Assembly (NCBI GenBank): GCA_949358305.1 | Contig: OX442315.1 | Span: 2,604,001 to 2,668,000 of the forward strand | Source of the DNA: Strigamia acuminata | Taxonomy: Eukaryota; Arthropoda; Chilopoda; Geophilomorpha; Linotaeniidae | DNA length: 64,000 bases | Direction: 5' to 3' | Part shown: piece by piece, positions 54,801 to 64,000 of the stretch | How the letters are laid out: the number at the start of each line of letters is the position of its first letter | How positions within the stretch are numbered: position 1 is the stretch's first letter | Made by a program: the position numbers and the translations under genes | The notes under the pieces: model-generated | The model's input: only the letters and a program-made list of their open reading frames with translations | Databases searched by the model: none | What the model was told of the DNA's origin: nothing

Positions 54801-56713
54801 GAAATTTCAAAGTATTGGCGACCAGACACATCCTCGAGGAAGACCTGCTTATGCGATATCAACCAACGATTTCTGATGAGCTGGGCGAGGATAGTAGTGC
54901 GTTGAAAGTCGTGGTACCAAAGTCGCTAAGATTTCGGGTACTTTGGTTGATGCACGGCCACCCATTGGCCAGCCATAGCGGTATTGCAAGAACACTTTAC
55001 CGGATGCGCTGCGTCTATGTTTGGGACGGCATGAAAAGGGACACTGCAAAGTTCATCAAGCACTGTGTCAGATGCCAGGCGTGCAAACCACGACCAAAAA
55101 CTAAAGTTGAGCCGGCTGAAATTGGGCCTTATGCACCATTTGAGTGCTTGAGCATTGATCTGACAGGCCCAAAACCAAGGACGATCGAAGGAAACAACTA
55201 TATTTTGGTTATTTTGGATGTTGCGACTCACTGGCCAAAATTGTACCCATTGGAGGACCCCACAGCCCAAATAATATCTGACTGTGTTTACGACACGTCC
55301 ATGGACTGGGGATTTCCTCTAAAAATAATATCCGACAATGGCCCGCAATTTAAAGCACGAATCTACAAGGAGTTTTGCAAACGTTTCAAGATTATCCCAA
55401 AATTCACTTCCCCGTATCATCCACAAGCCAATCCAGTCGAGAGGCTCAACAGAGACATCAAATACGTCATTGCGATTTTTACTGACCTGCACCGCCGCTG
55501 GGACGAGTATTTACGAGAAATAGCGTTCAGCATCAGGTCAACGGAGTCAAGGGGTCGAGGATACTCTCCTGCTTATCTCAATTGTGGCAGAGAGCTTCGT
55601 ATTCCTTGGGACCCGAGAGTTCTCGATGGAATTCTTCGGATTGACCCAAAACGGCCCCACGAGTATGTCCAAAGATTACAACGAGTGATAAGCGACACGT
55701 ACCACCACATGATGGCGCATATCGTGGACTTAAGAGAGAGAGTGCGCAATCATCAAGATGATGCCAAATTTGAGAACTTCAAAATCAATGATCTTGTTTG
55801 GAGAGAAAACCACGCGCTCTCAAAGGCCTCAGCGGGCATTTCTGCGAGTATTGCGGACAAGCGTACTGGCCCCTATGTTATCACCCAAATACATCAGGGT
55901 GGAGCTGCCAGATTGCGCCGGCTAAAAGACAATCGAATTTTTAACTCAATTCACAAATCCGAATTGTCACCCTACTTCCCTGAATTTAACCAAGAAATTT
56001 GGTTAAAAGGCCAAACTAAAAGTAACCCCAATGCTGAGGTGGTAAACACCTTATTCGATGACATTCCAGCAAGAGGGGAGAATTCAGAAGTAGTGGAAGA
56101 GGCAGAAAATGTGCCAAGTACGGAAGTCGCAGAAAATGTGCAAACGTCAACTAATGCACAAGAAACACAAAAACAGTTAGACTTGCAAAATTCGCAAAAT
56201 TTTGAAGTCAATTTTGACTTGGACACAGTCGTCGAAATACAAGAAATTGTAAATGCACAAAGTGCAGACGACACGCAAAATGAAGAACGGGCAGAAAACG
56301 TTCACGATAATGACAGTGCGCAAGGTGCAGAAAGTGTGGAATCTGTGCACAGAAATGTGCAAGATGTCGCACGAGATATAGAAATTGCACAAACTAGTGC
56401 ACAAAGTGTAGAAAATTCACCAAATGCAGAAAATATGCAAGGTGCAGAAGCTGCAAATGAACTTGCAGAAAAATATGATGCAGAAAGTTCAGACAACACG
56501 GATGCAGACATTCCACTAATCGCCCCAGAAAATGATGTTTTTGGAAATGAAAAGCAAGTTGCTTCATTTTCCAAAAAGAGGGGAAAGAGAGTGGAAAAGA
56601 AAGTTGAAATCAAAAAGAAATATCAACAATTAAATTCTCGTGACAAAGAAAAGGCTTTGAAACAATACCCACTTCGCGACAGAGCGAAGATAAAGCCTCC
56701 GGATTATCTCTAA
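51881..56713 (+). CDS. pol: Element D pol: PR-RT-RNaseH-IN with acidic repeat tail
   Basis: 1610 codons from a TTG at 51881; real entry is by -1 frameshift near 51824. A Glu/Lys-rich leader; protease AATLDSGANRSC (about residue 225); RT (DLTKGYWQIEL, MPFGLVNAPMTFQ, WAYLDDIVIV about 570); RNase H (VHTDASKKGLGAALM, YSATDLECLAVIWAL); integrase HHCC (HGHPLASHSGIAR, CVRCQACKP, about 1023-1070); core IDLTGPKP, IISDNGPQF, ANPVERLNRD. The last about 190 residues are low complexity with recurring AQ and EN units (SAQGAESVESV). All catalytic motifs are present and the frame is open. Confidence 0.96.
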   Translation: MQESEGTTAEVKEVSPSIDPETGKRKGEMICEIIGGEIVSIRFPPPELESPKVEKKEVIGNALVAKEKIPCVLTPPEAIGTMRVAQDEVTCKPEDGKIVKLQFPLSELTTIPESEEIKEVDNTYFVNEITQALKEVGLDKENEATIFWANVKNSYENDPSEAAWMMNTPVEPIVWDPVLYELPKLAPEEGPRIRVFNVLIPDDEQLGGMTTMDILTESGSIAATLDSGANRSCVSLPLVKAMGLEDKITKVGPNMAINTADKKVQPIGSIRILFRWTHGMMLHYFLVLPHEMHFMLMGNDVMKRMRIQPNPLSGKWNFITTLEVPTPYVPQSVLDKWEKTLEQPESTFRTFAKETCYNAFNARLRMDNGVDNLVEEAKLQLTEALQLEAVLRKHEKILTKTPEKTHVLQHTIELDTKKPIRVPFRSWNPQKREILRQLCQELKDKGFVSDAEGDYAARIVLVSKTGSDPRLCIDYRPINEHTLYDPPQMPTITEILRELGEFNWVTTIDLTKGYWQIELRPEDRPKTAFWSPIGRLMFNVMPFGLVNAPMTFQRLIEKVLGDAYRKYAWAYLDDIVIVSKTYEEHMRHVDDVLSKLERAGLHVNPEKSKFCRKELKFLGYNLGVNGVSADPKKVDAIAKFPAPTNLTELQRFLGMVNFFHRLLKDLATVAEPLRPLLKKGIDFVWTEDHQRAFDEVKKLLTDSETMALPDLTRPFIVHTDASKKGLGAALMQKNMVDGQELEVPCVYVSRSLQAAELNYSATDLECLAVIWALRKFREYLEFTHFTVQTDHQALKWLMGLDEPTGRLARWQMELMSYDFKIQYIKGPTNVLADALSRAPTDLTSGEEECGESDFNIHYCPTEIHSWEIKNWNQLPTPKRPDDPMVTYSCNSYVAPTTETKQDLREEKQWCYMPTSQNAMANAFITKVTEQLNCTPPTREEFIAEQKADKQCQIIRFYLETQQFPPHVKTRLERRNFKVLATRHILEEDLLMRYQPTISDELGEDSSALKVVVPKSLRFRVLWLMHGHPLASHSGIARTLYRMRCVYVWDGMKRDTAKFIKHCVRCQACKPRPKTKVEPAEIGPYAPFECLSIDLTGPKPRTIEGNNYILVILDVATHWPKLYPLEDPTAQIISDCVYDTSMDWGFPLKIISDNGPQFKARIYKEFCKRFKIIPKFTSPYHPQANPVERLNRDIKYVIAIFTDLHRRWDEYLREIAFSIRSTESRGRGYSPAYLNCGRELRIPWDPRVLDGILRIDPKRPHEYVQRLQRVISDTYHHMMAHIVDLRERVRNHQDDAKFENFKINDLVWRENHALSKASAGISASIADKRTGPYVITQIHQGGAARLRRLKDNRIFNSIHKSELSPYFPEFNQEIWLKGQTKSNPNAEVVNTLFDDIPARGENSEVVEEAENVPSTEVAENVQTSTNAQETQKQLDLQNSQNFEVNFDLDTVVEIQEIVNAQSADDTQNEERAENVHDNDSAQGAESVESVHRNVQDVARDIEIAQTSAQSVENSPNAENMQGAEAANELAEKYDAESSDNTDADIPLIAPENDVFGNEKQVASFSKKRGKRVEKKVEIKKKYQQLNSRDKEKALKQYPLRDRAKIKPPDYL

Positions 56714-57719
56714 AAATAGAGTCAGGACGTCGCTCGGAAGTCCGGAAATGGACGACGTCATTGCTGCGTTGTGATTGGTCGCCGAAGGGAACAGCTGTAG
56801 TTCGAGACACTTAACCAAAACAACAAGTGTGAACTATTAAAGCTCTGAGGATATTTGACAAAAACAAAACAAAATTGGATATTCTTGACTGAAACCAACC
56901 ACAACTGGAGCGGAGAAAGCATTTGCGGCGACCAACAACAGCGAAAAGCAGAGATTAATCGGAAAAAATGTCGCGAGAACGTCAAGCAGACGGTTCGGAT
57001 GATGAACGTCAGAAAGAAAAGGAAATTTTGGACAAGGTAGTCAAAAGTTGGAAAATATTTAATTGAAAATGCGACAAATAAGTCGATAGAAAACGTTTCC
57101 TTCACATAAATGTGTATGTCAATGTGATCAAAGTTAGAAATGAGAAAGTTTATTAGAGAATTAAAAAGCTCACTCTCAGAAATGAATGGTAAAAGGGAAA
57201 AAATTGTCCGAATCTTTACTATTCATAAGTCAAAAGGCAAAACGATTCATAAAAAAGAATTTTAAAGCATAAATTTGATACGTTTAATTGAAAAATATAA
57301 CAAAAAATTAAATGCGGGTACGGGAATCGAAGTGAAAATTGCTATAAATAACATGAGAACGGACGCCATCTTGCGTTCAATTACGGAACCAAAATGGCGA
57401 AGTTTGAAACAAAACTTAAACACATTGACACACACATGGAAGAAACGAGAAGTGTGTGACAAAATAAGGAAGTAACGATAAAAGAAAAAATTAGGCAGAT
57501 TTTCGAGTCAAAAAAGACAAAATTGTCTAAAATAATTTCATCAAAAAAGATAAAACTCCGCATGCCATGCAGAGGGGACGCCATCTAGCGGCCCGAAATC
57601 AAATTAAAAGGCAATATGTTATCGAAAAATGCTAAAATAAATGTCACACACATAAGGAATTGTTATTATATTAAAAAATTTTTTATTAAATAACATTCTT
57701 TTGATAGACTGAACAAGCC
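56714..57719 (+). other. Element D pol-ORF3 intergenic segment
   Basis: About 1 kb with no supported ORF. It contains GACGCCATCTAGCGG (57578-57592), a CTCF-like core. TTTTGATAG about 12 nt before the ORF3 ATG could be a splice acceptor. Confidence 0.5.
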
Positions 57720-60158
57720 ATGGCGTCCTGGGAGGCGATTCCAGAAGGTGCAATCATTAGACTAAACATCTTCCGTGGAAGGATCCCGGACAAGATTCAA
57801 ATAGTGTTCAAGCGACTAGGATATGACGCTTGGATAACTCGAAAGTGGCTCACCAACCAAATCAAAAAATATTGGGGGACCACGAAGCGAATCTGCCATG
57901 GAGACACATTGGAAGCGCACGCCTTACGTCAAATCATATCCGAACTGGAAGACCCGCATGGACCCATTTTCAATGAGTTGCTGGCGGAATTATATCCAAT
58001 GGTTTACGAAGAGGCTAAGGACTATGAAGTGTATTGCGACCCGACAACAAATCGGCAAAAGTTTGCCAAGCGAGTCATGTCGAGGATCAAGGCGGAAGCT
58101 GGCCCAGTAGCGGCAGAATTTATAGTCAAGCAACAAGCTTTTTTAGAAGAGCAGGAAAAGCTAGGATGCCCGCCTGTGACGTCACCACCCGAACATTTCG
58201 CAAAAACTCAGACTCAGATGCATCAGTTGCATCTAACTGGGGCTGTGGGAAATCGAGTCGCAAACATCAACCGAAATCAACCGCGCAGACGATATGCTCC
58301 AACTAAAGCGATGAAGGATTGGGAACGTCTCGAAGATCAGCGCCCAAGAAGAAGTCGACATTCTCCCATCGAGTGGCATGAAGAAGCCCGTGAAGTCACG
58401 CCACCAAAGAGAGCAAAAAAATGCAGAAGGTCGCATAAGAAGTCGAAAGCACAACGCGAAATCACTCTGCCGATGTCAAGAAAGGATGCACTTTTAATCA
58501 AAATCAAGGGCACCTGCGACCCCGACGAGCCCATCATCCCGTTGGTTGAGTGGGACGACTCGTGGCAAGAGGATTTCGTGATTGTCGATGAGGCAGAAGA
58601 ATCGGAGTATTCGTCGGACGCAGGGAAGGAAGCAGTCGCTACCGGAGGAGAAGACTCGTCAGTGTTCCAGAGTCCAGCACCACACAAGGATGTACCTGAC
58701 ACTCCATCACCAAGACCATCCTCACCCGAGGAAACGATGACCATTCAGGTACCAAGCTTGACTCAAGAGGCATCAGTAGAGCTGGAAGCCCCACCTCCGC
58801 CTCCCCAACTGCAAGAGCTGATGGCGCTGAAAGTGAAACCGCCAAAGGCAAAGGGAAAGCCAAGAATGTTACGGCCGAAAAAATCGATTGAACATGATCG
58901 TTTGAAGAAGAAGAAAGCGCCGACTGTGGATCCACACACGTTGCCAATGGAGGGACCCATTCCACTGATGAACCACTCGATTCCGGTCCCAGAACTCGCA
59001 TTGCGCCCAGGGGAACAACCAATGAGACCCCAAGAAGATTACGACAAGGATTTCTACAGATTATGGCGCGGTTATTTGAAATACCCGTTGAACACCCAGA
59101 AACTGGTCCTCACAAATTTGGATGGATATCAGGCCGCTCAGCTCAATGAAGCGGTGAACGAGATGAAGCGTTTGGCCAGGAAATTTGTGCAAGTACCACT
59201 GAGGGAGCAAACTGAACGCTGGCTGCAAAAATTCCAGAAGAAAACGGTGAAAGTGCAGCAACGCCTACTGTTTCCGGGGGTATTCTACACCGATGAGGCG
59301 TCGTTCATAGGCGATACTGTGTTGTATACAACGCCATTAGGAATTCCACCTGAAATGCTTACCAACTGGAAGTCAATCCTCTATGATGCGGTGTTGCTTC
59401 GGAGCAATTTGGTGTATGCAAATTTGGCGAATGGAGAGACATGCAATCAGAGCGCAACACGTCTGAGACAGGAGTGGACGATGAGGTTGGAAGAAATGGA
59501 AAAGCGTCGAGACTCGCAAACGTTTGACGCACAAGCTTGTGCAGTGTGGAGACCTGCGGGGGCCCCATTTAGACCAAAGGCAGCACCGACAGTTGCAATC
59601 GCCCCTGCCACCACGGCATTTGCTCAAGTCAGCCGCCCTTATGTGACATACATGCCGTCAGTCACCTATGTGCCAGCAGTGTATCGGGCGCTGACCTCAA
59701 CCACTAACGCGACAGAGTCAGGAATCTGTTCAGTGGGGCCGTCCGCCAGCGGAAAAGAGGAAGTACAAACCGTTTCCATGATCCAAAATATGGAGTACGG
59801 CAAAATCAGGTACTATTACCCCAAGTTAAAGTTTTCCGATGGCACGAGAGCTTTGTTAAAGAACAGCTCCACTCTTTGCAAAGAGGCGTTTAAATGGCTT
59901 GAAAAATCTGTGCGCGAGTTGCAATACCGATCGCGTCATCGCCAACTCATTGCAGTACGCCGAGCCCCGAGCAGTGAGGAAGAGAAATTCGAAATGAATT
60001 ACGACCACGTCCTCAAGAAGGCGGCAGACATTCGTGACGTCTGGCTCCACGTCAATACGGGGATGATGTCTGGCCCAGCCCGCGGATTGCCAAAGTTCTC
60101 AATTTCCGAGAATGCAACTCCCGTGGCTATTCCTGAGACGAAAGGGGTTGTTTGGTAA
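57720..60158 (+). CDS. Element D third ORF (env position), unknown protein
   Basis: 812 codons from an ATG in good context (GCCATGGCG). Residues 1-165 look folded and helical (VFKRLGYDAWITRKWLTNQI). A basic region follows at about 200-255 (RRSRHSPIEWHEE, KRAKKCRRSHKKSK), then an acidic Ser/Pro-rich region (about 285-365), a Pro/Lys-rich linker, and a second folded part at about 430-630 (RLWRGYLKYPLNTQKLVL, LQKFQKKTVKVQQRLLFPGV). No signal peptide, transmembrane segment, cysteine cluster or known enzyme motif is seen. Unlike ORF3 of A and C it lacks the paired CxxC motif. It could be a nuclear or structural accessory protein, but nothing in the sequence decides this. Confidence 0.85.
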   Translation: MASWEAIPEGAIIRLNIFRGRIPDKIQIVFKRLGYDAWITRKWLTNQIKKYWGTTKRICHGDTLEAHALRQIISELEDPHGPIFNELLAELYPMVYEEAKDYEVYCDPTTNRQKFAKRVMSRIKAEAGPVAAEFIVKQQAFLEEQEKLGCPPVTSPPEHFAKTQTQMHQLHLTGAVGNRVANINRNQPRRRYAPTKAMKDWERLEDQRPRRSRHSPIEWHEEAREVTPPKRAKKCRRSHKKSKAQREITLPMSRKDALLIKIKGTCDPDEPIIPLVEWDDSWQEDFVIVDEAEESEYSSDAGKEAVATGGEDSSVFQSPAPHKDVPDTPSPRPSSPEETMTIQVPSLTQEASVELEAPPPPPQLQELMALKVKPPKAKGKPRMLRPKKSIEHDRLKKKKAPTVDPHTLPMEGPIPLMNHSIPVPELALRPGEQPMRPQEDYDKDFYRLWRGYLKYPLNTQKLVLTNLDGYQAAQLNEAVNEMKRLARKFVQVPLREQTERWLQKFQKKTVKVQQRLLFPGVFYTDEASFIGDTVLYTTPLGIPPEMLTNWKSILYDAVLLRSNLVYANLANGETCNQSATRLRQEWTMRLEEMEKRRDSQTFDAQACAVWRPAGAPFRPKAAPTVAIAPATTAFAQVSRPYVTYMPSVTYVPAVYRALTSTTNATESGICSVGPSASGKEEVQTVSMIQNMEYGKIRYYYPKLKFSDGTRALLKNSSTLCKEAFKWLEKSVRELQYRSRHRQLIAVRRAPSSEEEKFEMNYDHVLKKAADIRDVWLHVNTGMMSGPARGLPKFSISENATPVAIPETKGVVW

Positions 60159-60183
60159 AGATGTCGGTTTTGGGAAAACCTCC

Positions 60184-60198
60184 CAAAAAGAGGGGAAG
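60184..60198 (+). promoter_or_regulatory. Element D polypurine tract
   Basis: AAAAAGAGGGGAAG directly before the 3' LTR. Confidence 0.88.
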
Positions 60199-61614
60199 TG
60201 CGGTGGCCCGGATGCCACCGAGAGGTTTCATTTTATTTTATCGCTTTGAAAATAAGTCAATTTCGAGCGAAAGGAAATAAATAATTCCGAATTTTATTTA
60301 TTTCATGCATTTAGCAAAAGTTTGCTTTATTTTATTATTATTTCATATTTTATCTCGAAATAAGTTAATTCGAGTTCAATGTCACCATTTTGTATGTAAA
60401 TCGAATAAAATATATGCATTTGAATTATAAACCAGTTGAATTTATTTTGAGTCTTGAAAGTTGCCAAAATTGGCAGTTTTGTTATTATTTTGTGCCACAA
60501 AATAACAGCAGCATAATTGAGCAATTAAAAGCTAATTAATAGTTATTTTTAGAACTCTGCCTGTCTGCAGAAAACAGCTGAGTGGGAGGTTGCCAGGGCA
60601 ACCCACCCACAAGCTAAGCAATACAGGAAGTGTTTCCTGCTAATGAGGAAATTTAGCAGAAACACTTCAGTCTTACTTTGAAAACCTTGTTGAAACAACC
60701 ACGTGAAATTGCATCCAGAAAAACCTGAAAACTCTGCTGTGATTTTGTGGCTAATTTGCCAAGATTTTTAAGACTCATCATTTCTTGTAATAGTGAACCC
60801 ACTATTACGAGATATTTTCTTGTGATAACCACATTGTTATCACGAGAGCCCGTTTCTTGCAACAACCTGCTTGTTGTTGTGAGATTTCTTTCTTGTCGCT
60901 AAACAGGCGACGAGATATTTGTATTTTGCCAAGTTTGGCGACCCGCCGTCAAGGTCGTCACTCGTGCCGGCGTGCCGAGTGAGATCCGAGTCGTGGGTGT
61001 CGTCCAAGTTGGATTTGTGTAACGTAACCGAGACGTTTTCGCCACCGTCACGGTCGTCTGTCGCGCCGTCGTGCCGAGCAGAGACCCGAGTCGTGTGGGT
61101 AATCGTTTATCGAGGTGATTTAGTCGTGGGAGTGCGGAAGTTTGTTAGACGTCGTGGGTAAGGAGAACGTCGTCGTAACGAAGATCGAAAAGACGGAGGC
61201 GAGAAGGAAATCCAACGTCCGATCGCCGTCGGATTTAGAGAGGAACGAAACAGCGTCGAGGACGGAAAACCAGCGCCGTCGCAGCCATCTTCTTTATTTT
61301 ATTCCTATTTTCCTAATTTCGATAAGTATTTTGTTTAGTATTTTGATTATGTTAACGGTAAAAAGTAATGTTAAGAAAGCTTTGTAATTTCGTGTATTAT
61401 TTGTAATTTAAGTGATTTATTCAAGACTAAGAATAAATCTCCTGTGAGAATTTAAAAGAGAAGAACATTTGTATTCTTTGAAATTAGTTAGTTAGTTAAA
61501 TTCACTTAGGCCAATTAGACTAAATATAAATTTTAGTGATAGTGAGTTTTGTAAGTCCTATAAACGGCAATCCATAGTGAGTCAGTTTTAGTAATAAGAT
61601 TCCGGTTCACTTCA
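60199..61614 (+). repeat. Element D 3' LTR (1416 bp)
   Basis: Matches 27676-29091 with two differences that I saw. It now lies just upstream of Ig3 in the same orientation. Confidence 0.95.
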
Positions 61615-61820
61615 ACGCATATCAAAATGTTCAAAGTCCAGTGTATTTCCCTGGTCAAAAATTGGTATTGGACTCCAAACTCCAATTGACTTTAAGCTCT
61701 TCTTGCATCAGTCTAAAAATATTTCCCATTGGTTTAAATTATCAAGAGAGATTACAGACACGAGACACACATGAACCTTTATCAACATTTTAGTTAAAAA
61801 GAAAGTCTAATGAAATTGTA
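61615..61820 (+). promoter_or_regulatory. Ig3 proximal upstream region
   Basis: Continues the conserved Ig upstream block interrupted at 27675; the 4-bp duplication ACGC marks the join. The element D LTR replaces all distal upstream sequence. Confidence 0.45.
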
Positions 61821-62723
61821 ATGCTTTTGAAAATGAATATCCTGAAAGTTATGGCAGTGATTGCATTGGCTGCAGGTGCGCCAACAAAATGGTCTCCAAT
61901 TCCCGTACTCATTTTAAATGTTAATATCTGATTCAACTGAATAATAATCTTTATTCTTCAAGGTGTTACTGCCAAAAAACACACTGTGCAAGCTGAAATT
62001 GGGGAATCAATATCATTCACGTGCAGCACAGCAAAAACAAGTAAATGCGAATTGTATAAGTGCACAAATGTAAAGAAATTAGTCGTTAAAAGAACGAAAA
62101 ACGAATATTATCGCTTTAAAATTAGAGATTTCGAGTCTTGCGTTATAGAAATTAATGATCTCGATCTGGACGATTCGGGTGCATTTCATTGCATCACCGA
62201 TAAACACTACGAAGTGTTTAATCTTCTCGTCAAAGGTTAGTTCTGCACATCAAAACAAACGATTTTAACCGCATTGGTAAATTTGTTTAAACTTTTAGAA
62301 CCACCGTCCCGCCTGTTTTATAACAACAGATTGTGGAGGAATAATTCAGAACATTTGATTACTCCAAACGACCAAGAGTACATCGTCTTTAAATGCCAAG
62401 CATTCTCACTTGGAAGACCGTCTTTTATGTGGTGGAAGGACGGTCAACGCGTAGATAATGTCGACTATTACACTGACTCAATTTTTGAACCTGGGTCAAG
62501 TATTGAAGTGTATTTCAAAAATGGCGTAAAGGAGAAAGAAATCAAATGTATTATTACCGATGTATTGGGAAGTGAAAAAGAAGTTTTAATTGGAAAATTT
62601 GGCATGGCCTGTAAGTAATACAAGCAACGAAATAAATGAAATATTCCTATTTTTAGCACTCTTTATTTGTTGCAGATTCCACAGATGAAGTGTCACTTGC
62701 AGACACGACTTTATCCATTCATG
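61821..62723 (+). pseudogene. Ig3: secreted Ig-domain gene, interrupted by an LTR in exon 4
   Basis: Exon 1 61821-61875 (signal peptide MLLKMNILKVMAVIALAAG), donor GTGCGC. Exon 2 61963-62235 (Ig1: ISFTCSTAKTSKC...DDSGAFHC). Exon 3 62299-62610 (Ig2: IVFKCQAF, FMWWKDG, IKCIITD), donor GTAAGT. Exon 4 from 62676 (STDEVSLADTTLSIH) is cut at 62724 by an LTR. Splice sites are intact, including the intron-2 acceptor that Ig2 has lost, so this was the best-preserved copy until the LTR insertion. Secreted; an immune recognition role is a guess from the architecture and tandem duplication. Confidence 0.72.
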
Positions 62724-64000
62724 TGTGACAAATTAGCAATAGATGGCGCCACTAGTACTAGCGGCAAATTCAACCTCGAACTTACTATTTTCCATATAAA
62801 TAGTTCACTAACATATTATTATGTTTGATACGACTGAATGTGATTCACATCGATAATATAAAGATATATTATCAATACTTAAGAAGATAAAATAGGCATT
62901 ACTGTTTTATCACCGACACATGACGAGAAACACGGTTTCGAATGTATTTCCGTTCTGTGTATCCATTTCCTGTCCCCGGTATCCAGTTCCGGTTTGTGCT
63001 AAAAGATTAGCATAATCCCAATTTGCATCTCCGTATCCACTTCCTGCGATACGAGATTGGTGGAACTTAATCCCACCAAGTATAAAACTCCCTGACAACA
63101 GGAAGTTAAGGTTAGTCTTGATTTCTGGTTATTTGGTATGTTCCGCATGTCAAATAACTGTTTCTTACTCAGGGCATGGGCCTACCGGTCCATGCATAGC
63201 ATGGCTCTGCTGAGCCATGCAACCCCCGTCAACTGAAGGCGAAGTTCGGACTGTTAATGTTTCCGTCAAACGGTCTTGCCGAGGAGAAAGCCTCCCGCAT
63301 AAGTATCCTCGTGGTCGGACAATAGAATCACGTGTGATACCAAAGTATTTAGTAACCGTTAGTAGCACTGTTACTGAAAGAGATTGACTCCATCACTTGA
63401 TGGTGCCAAAGCAGTCTGCATGCAAAACATGCAGTTACCGCCAGTAGCACTATGTGTTTGGGAAAGTTATATCTCTTCGGTGATGGTGCCAAAGCAGTCT
63501 ACTTATGAGTAGTATCTCGGGTGATTAATTCTGTTGTGCAGAACTGCGGGCTATATCCCCCTGAATACCAGTGCCGTCTCTCACCGCACTGTTATTTAGG
63601 GCACGCGCGATACTGTTCTGCTCGGCAAGGCAAACTTTGACGGCAATTGTGTGTTGCGATGTTTAACCTTTATTATATTTTGTAGTTGATAAATACACCC
63701 TAATTGTTTAAACTTGGCAACAAGTTAACAACCGAAGTAAGTCACGAGACTTATTTCACTGTATGACGAATCAAATTCGTAACAATAAATTGAATACAAT
63801 TTATTGAGTTAATTTATTAAACTCACAACATCGCGAATTAAATATAATTCGCAAGCGGAACCTTGGCGAATAAATGACTTCATTTATTCATTACCAATTT
63901 CCAACCCTAGTTGTGGCGGTGCACATGAGTCAACCGCACCTCTCGGATCGAACCAAACAGCATTACACGGACCATTACACCAGATACGAACCAAGAACGC
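62724..64000 (-). mobile_element. LTR in inverted orientation, runs off right edge
   Basis: It begins TGTGACAAATTAG within exon 4 of Ig3. AATAGATGGCGCC...TAGCGGCAA near the start, and GTCAACCGCACCTCTCGGAT near 63935, are reverse complements of blocks in the LTR of element C. It is therefore a related gypsy LTR inserted in the opposite direction. The other end and any target duplication are outside the window. Confidence 0.65.

Larger units (their letters stand above)
27676..61614 (+). mobile_element. Ty3/gypsy element D (outer level of a three-level nest)
   Basis: LTRs 27676-29091 and 60199-61614 (1416 bp each) flanked by ACGC on both sides (27672-27675, 61615-61618). Without the copia insertion (29352-50225) the element is about 13 kb: LTR-gag-pol-ORF3-LTR. 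It sits about 0.2 kb upstream of the Ig3 start codon. I saw two differences between the LTRs (28509 and 29081 against the right copy), so it is young. Its gag is broken by element B. Confidence 0.97.

Noticed and set aside
57720-60158. Env glycoprotein of an errantivirus
   Set aside because: The position fits, but there is no signal peptide, transmembrane helix or cleavage site in this ORF or in the other two third ORFs.

Overview
The window is invertebrate nuclear DNA, probably arthropod, but the species cannot be named from it. The evidence is split genes with GT/AG introns, an AATAAA signal, Ty3/gypsy and Ty1/copia LTR retrotransposons, Tc1/mariner-, hAT- and CACTA-type DNA transposons, and a primer site matching the animal initiator-Met tRNA. 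About three quarters of the sequence is transposable element.

Layout. 1-10027 is a minus-strand Ty3/gypsy element (A): 5' LTR 8988-10027, gag, pol broken by a one-base frameshift in RT, and a third ORF running off the left edge. A lies directly beside the exons of an unassigned minus-strand gene (10028-10419). 10554-11236 is a foldback repeat. 12022-17162 is a three-exon CACTA-type (Transposase_21-like) transposase gene. Its last exon is split by a 1.62-kb palindromic Tc1-type element (14826-16445), which itself carries a 156-bp hAT-type MITE. 18023-27675 plus 61615-62723 is a tandem array of three related secreted immunoglobulin-domain genes (Ig1 truncated, Ig2 decayed, Ig3 interrupted). Copies of two shared repeats (here called R and S), four MITE-like insertions and three solo LTRs lie among them.

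27676-61614 is one three-level nest. Gypsy element D (LTRs 1416 bp, target duplication ACGC) landed about 0.2 kb upstream of Ig3. Copia element B (LTRs 493 bp, duplication GATGA) then landed in the gag gene of D. Gypsy element C (LTRs 1589 bp, duplication TCTA) landed in the 5' LTR of B. All boundaries, duplications and LTR pairs can be read directly, so the order D, B, C is certain. LTR pairs are nearly identical, so all three insertions are recent. C has every ORF open. The right edge (62724-64000) is another, inverted LTR inserted in exon 4 of Ig3.

How the genes work together. A, C and D share the order LTR-gag-pol-ORF3-LTR, with pol reached by a -1 ribosomal frameshift. The slippery heptamers are G GGA AAC in A and A AAA AAC in C and D, and in C and D each is followed by a perfect 8-bp hairpin. 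ORF3 sits where env is found in errantiviruses, but no ORF3 has a signal peptide or transmembrane segment. Those of A and C share a paired CxxC/glycine zinc-ribbon-like motif. This unexplained ORF3 group is the best candidate in the window for something undescribed.
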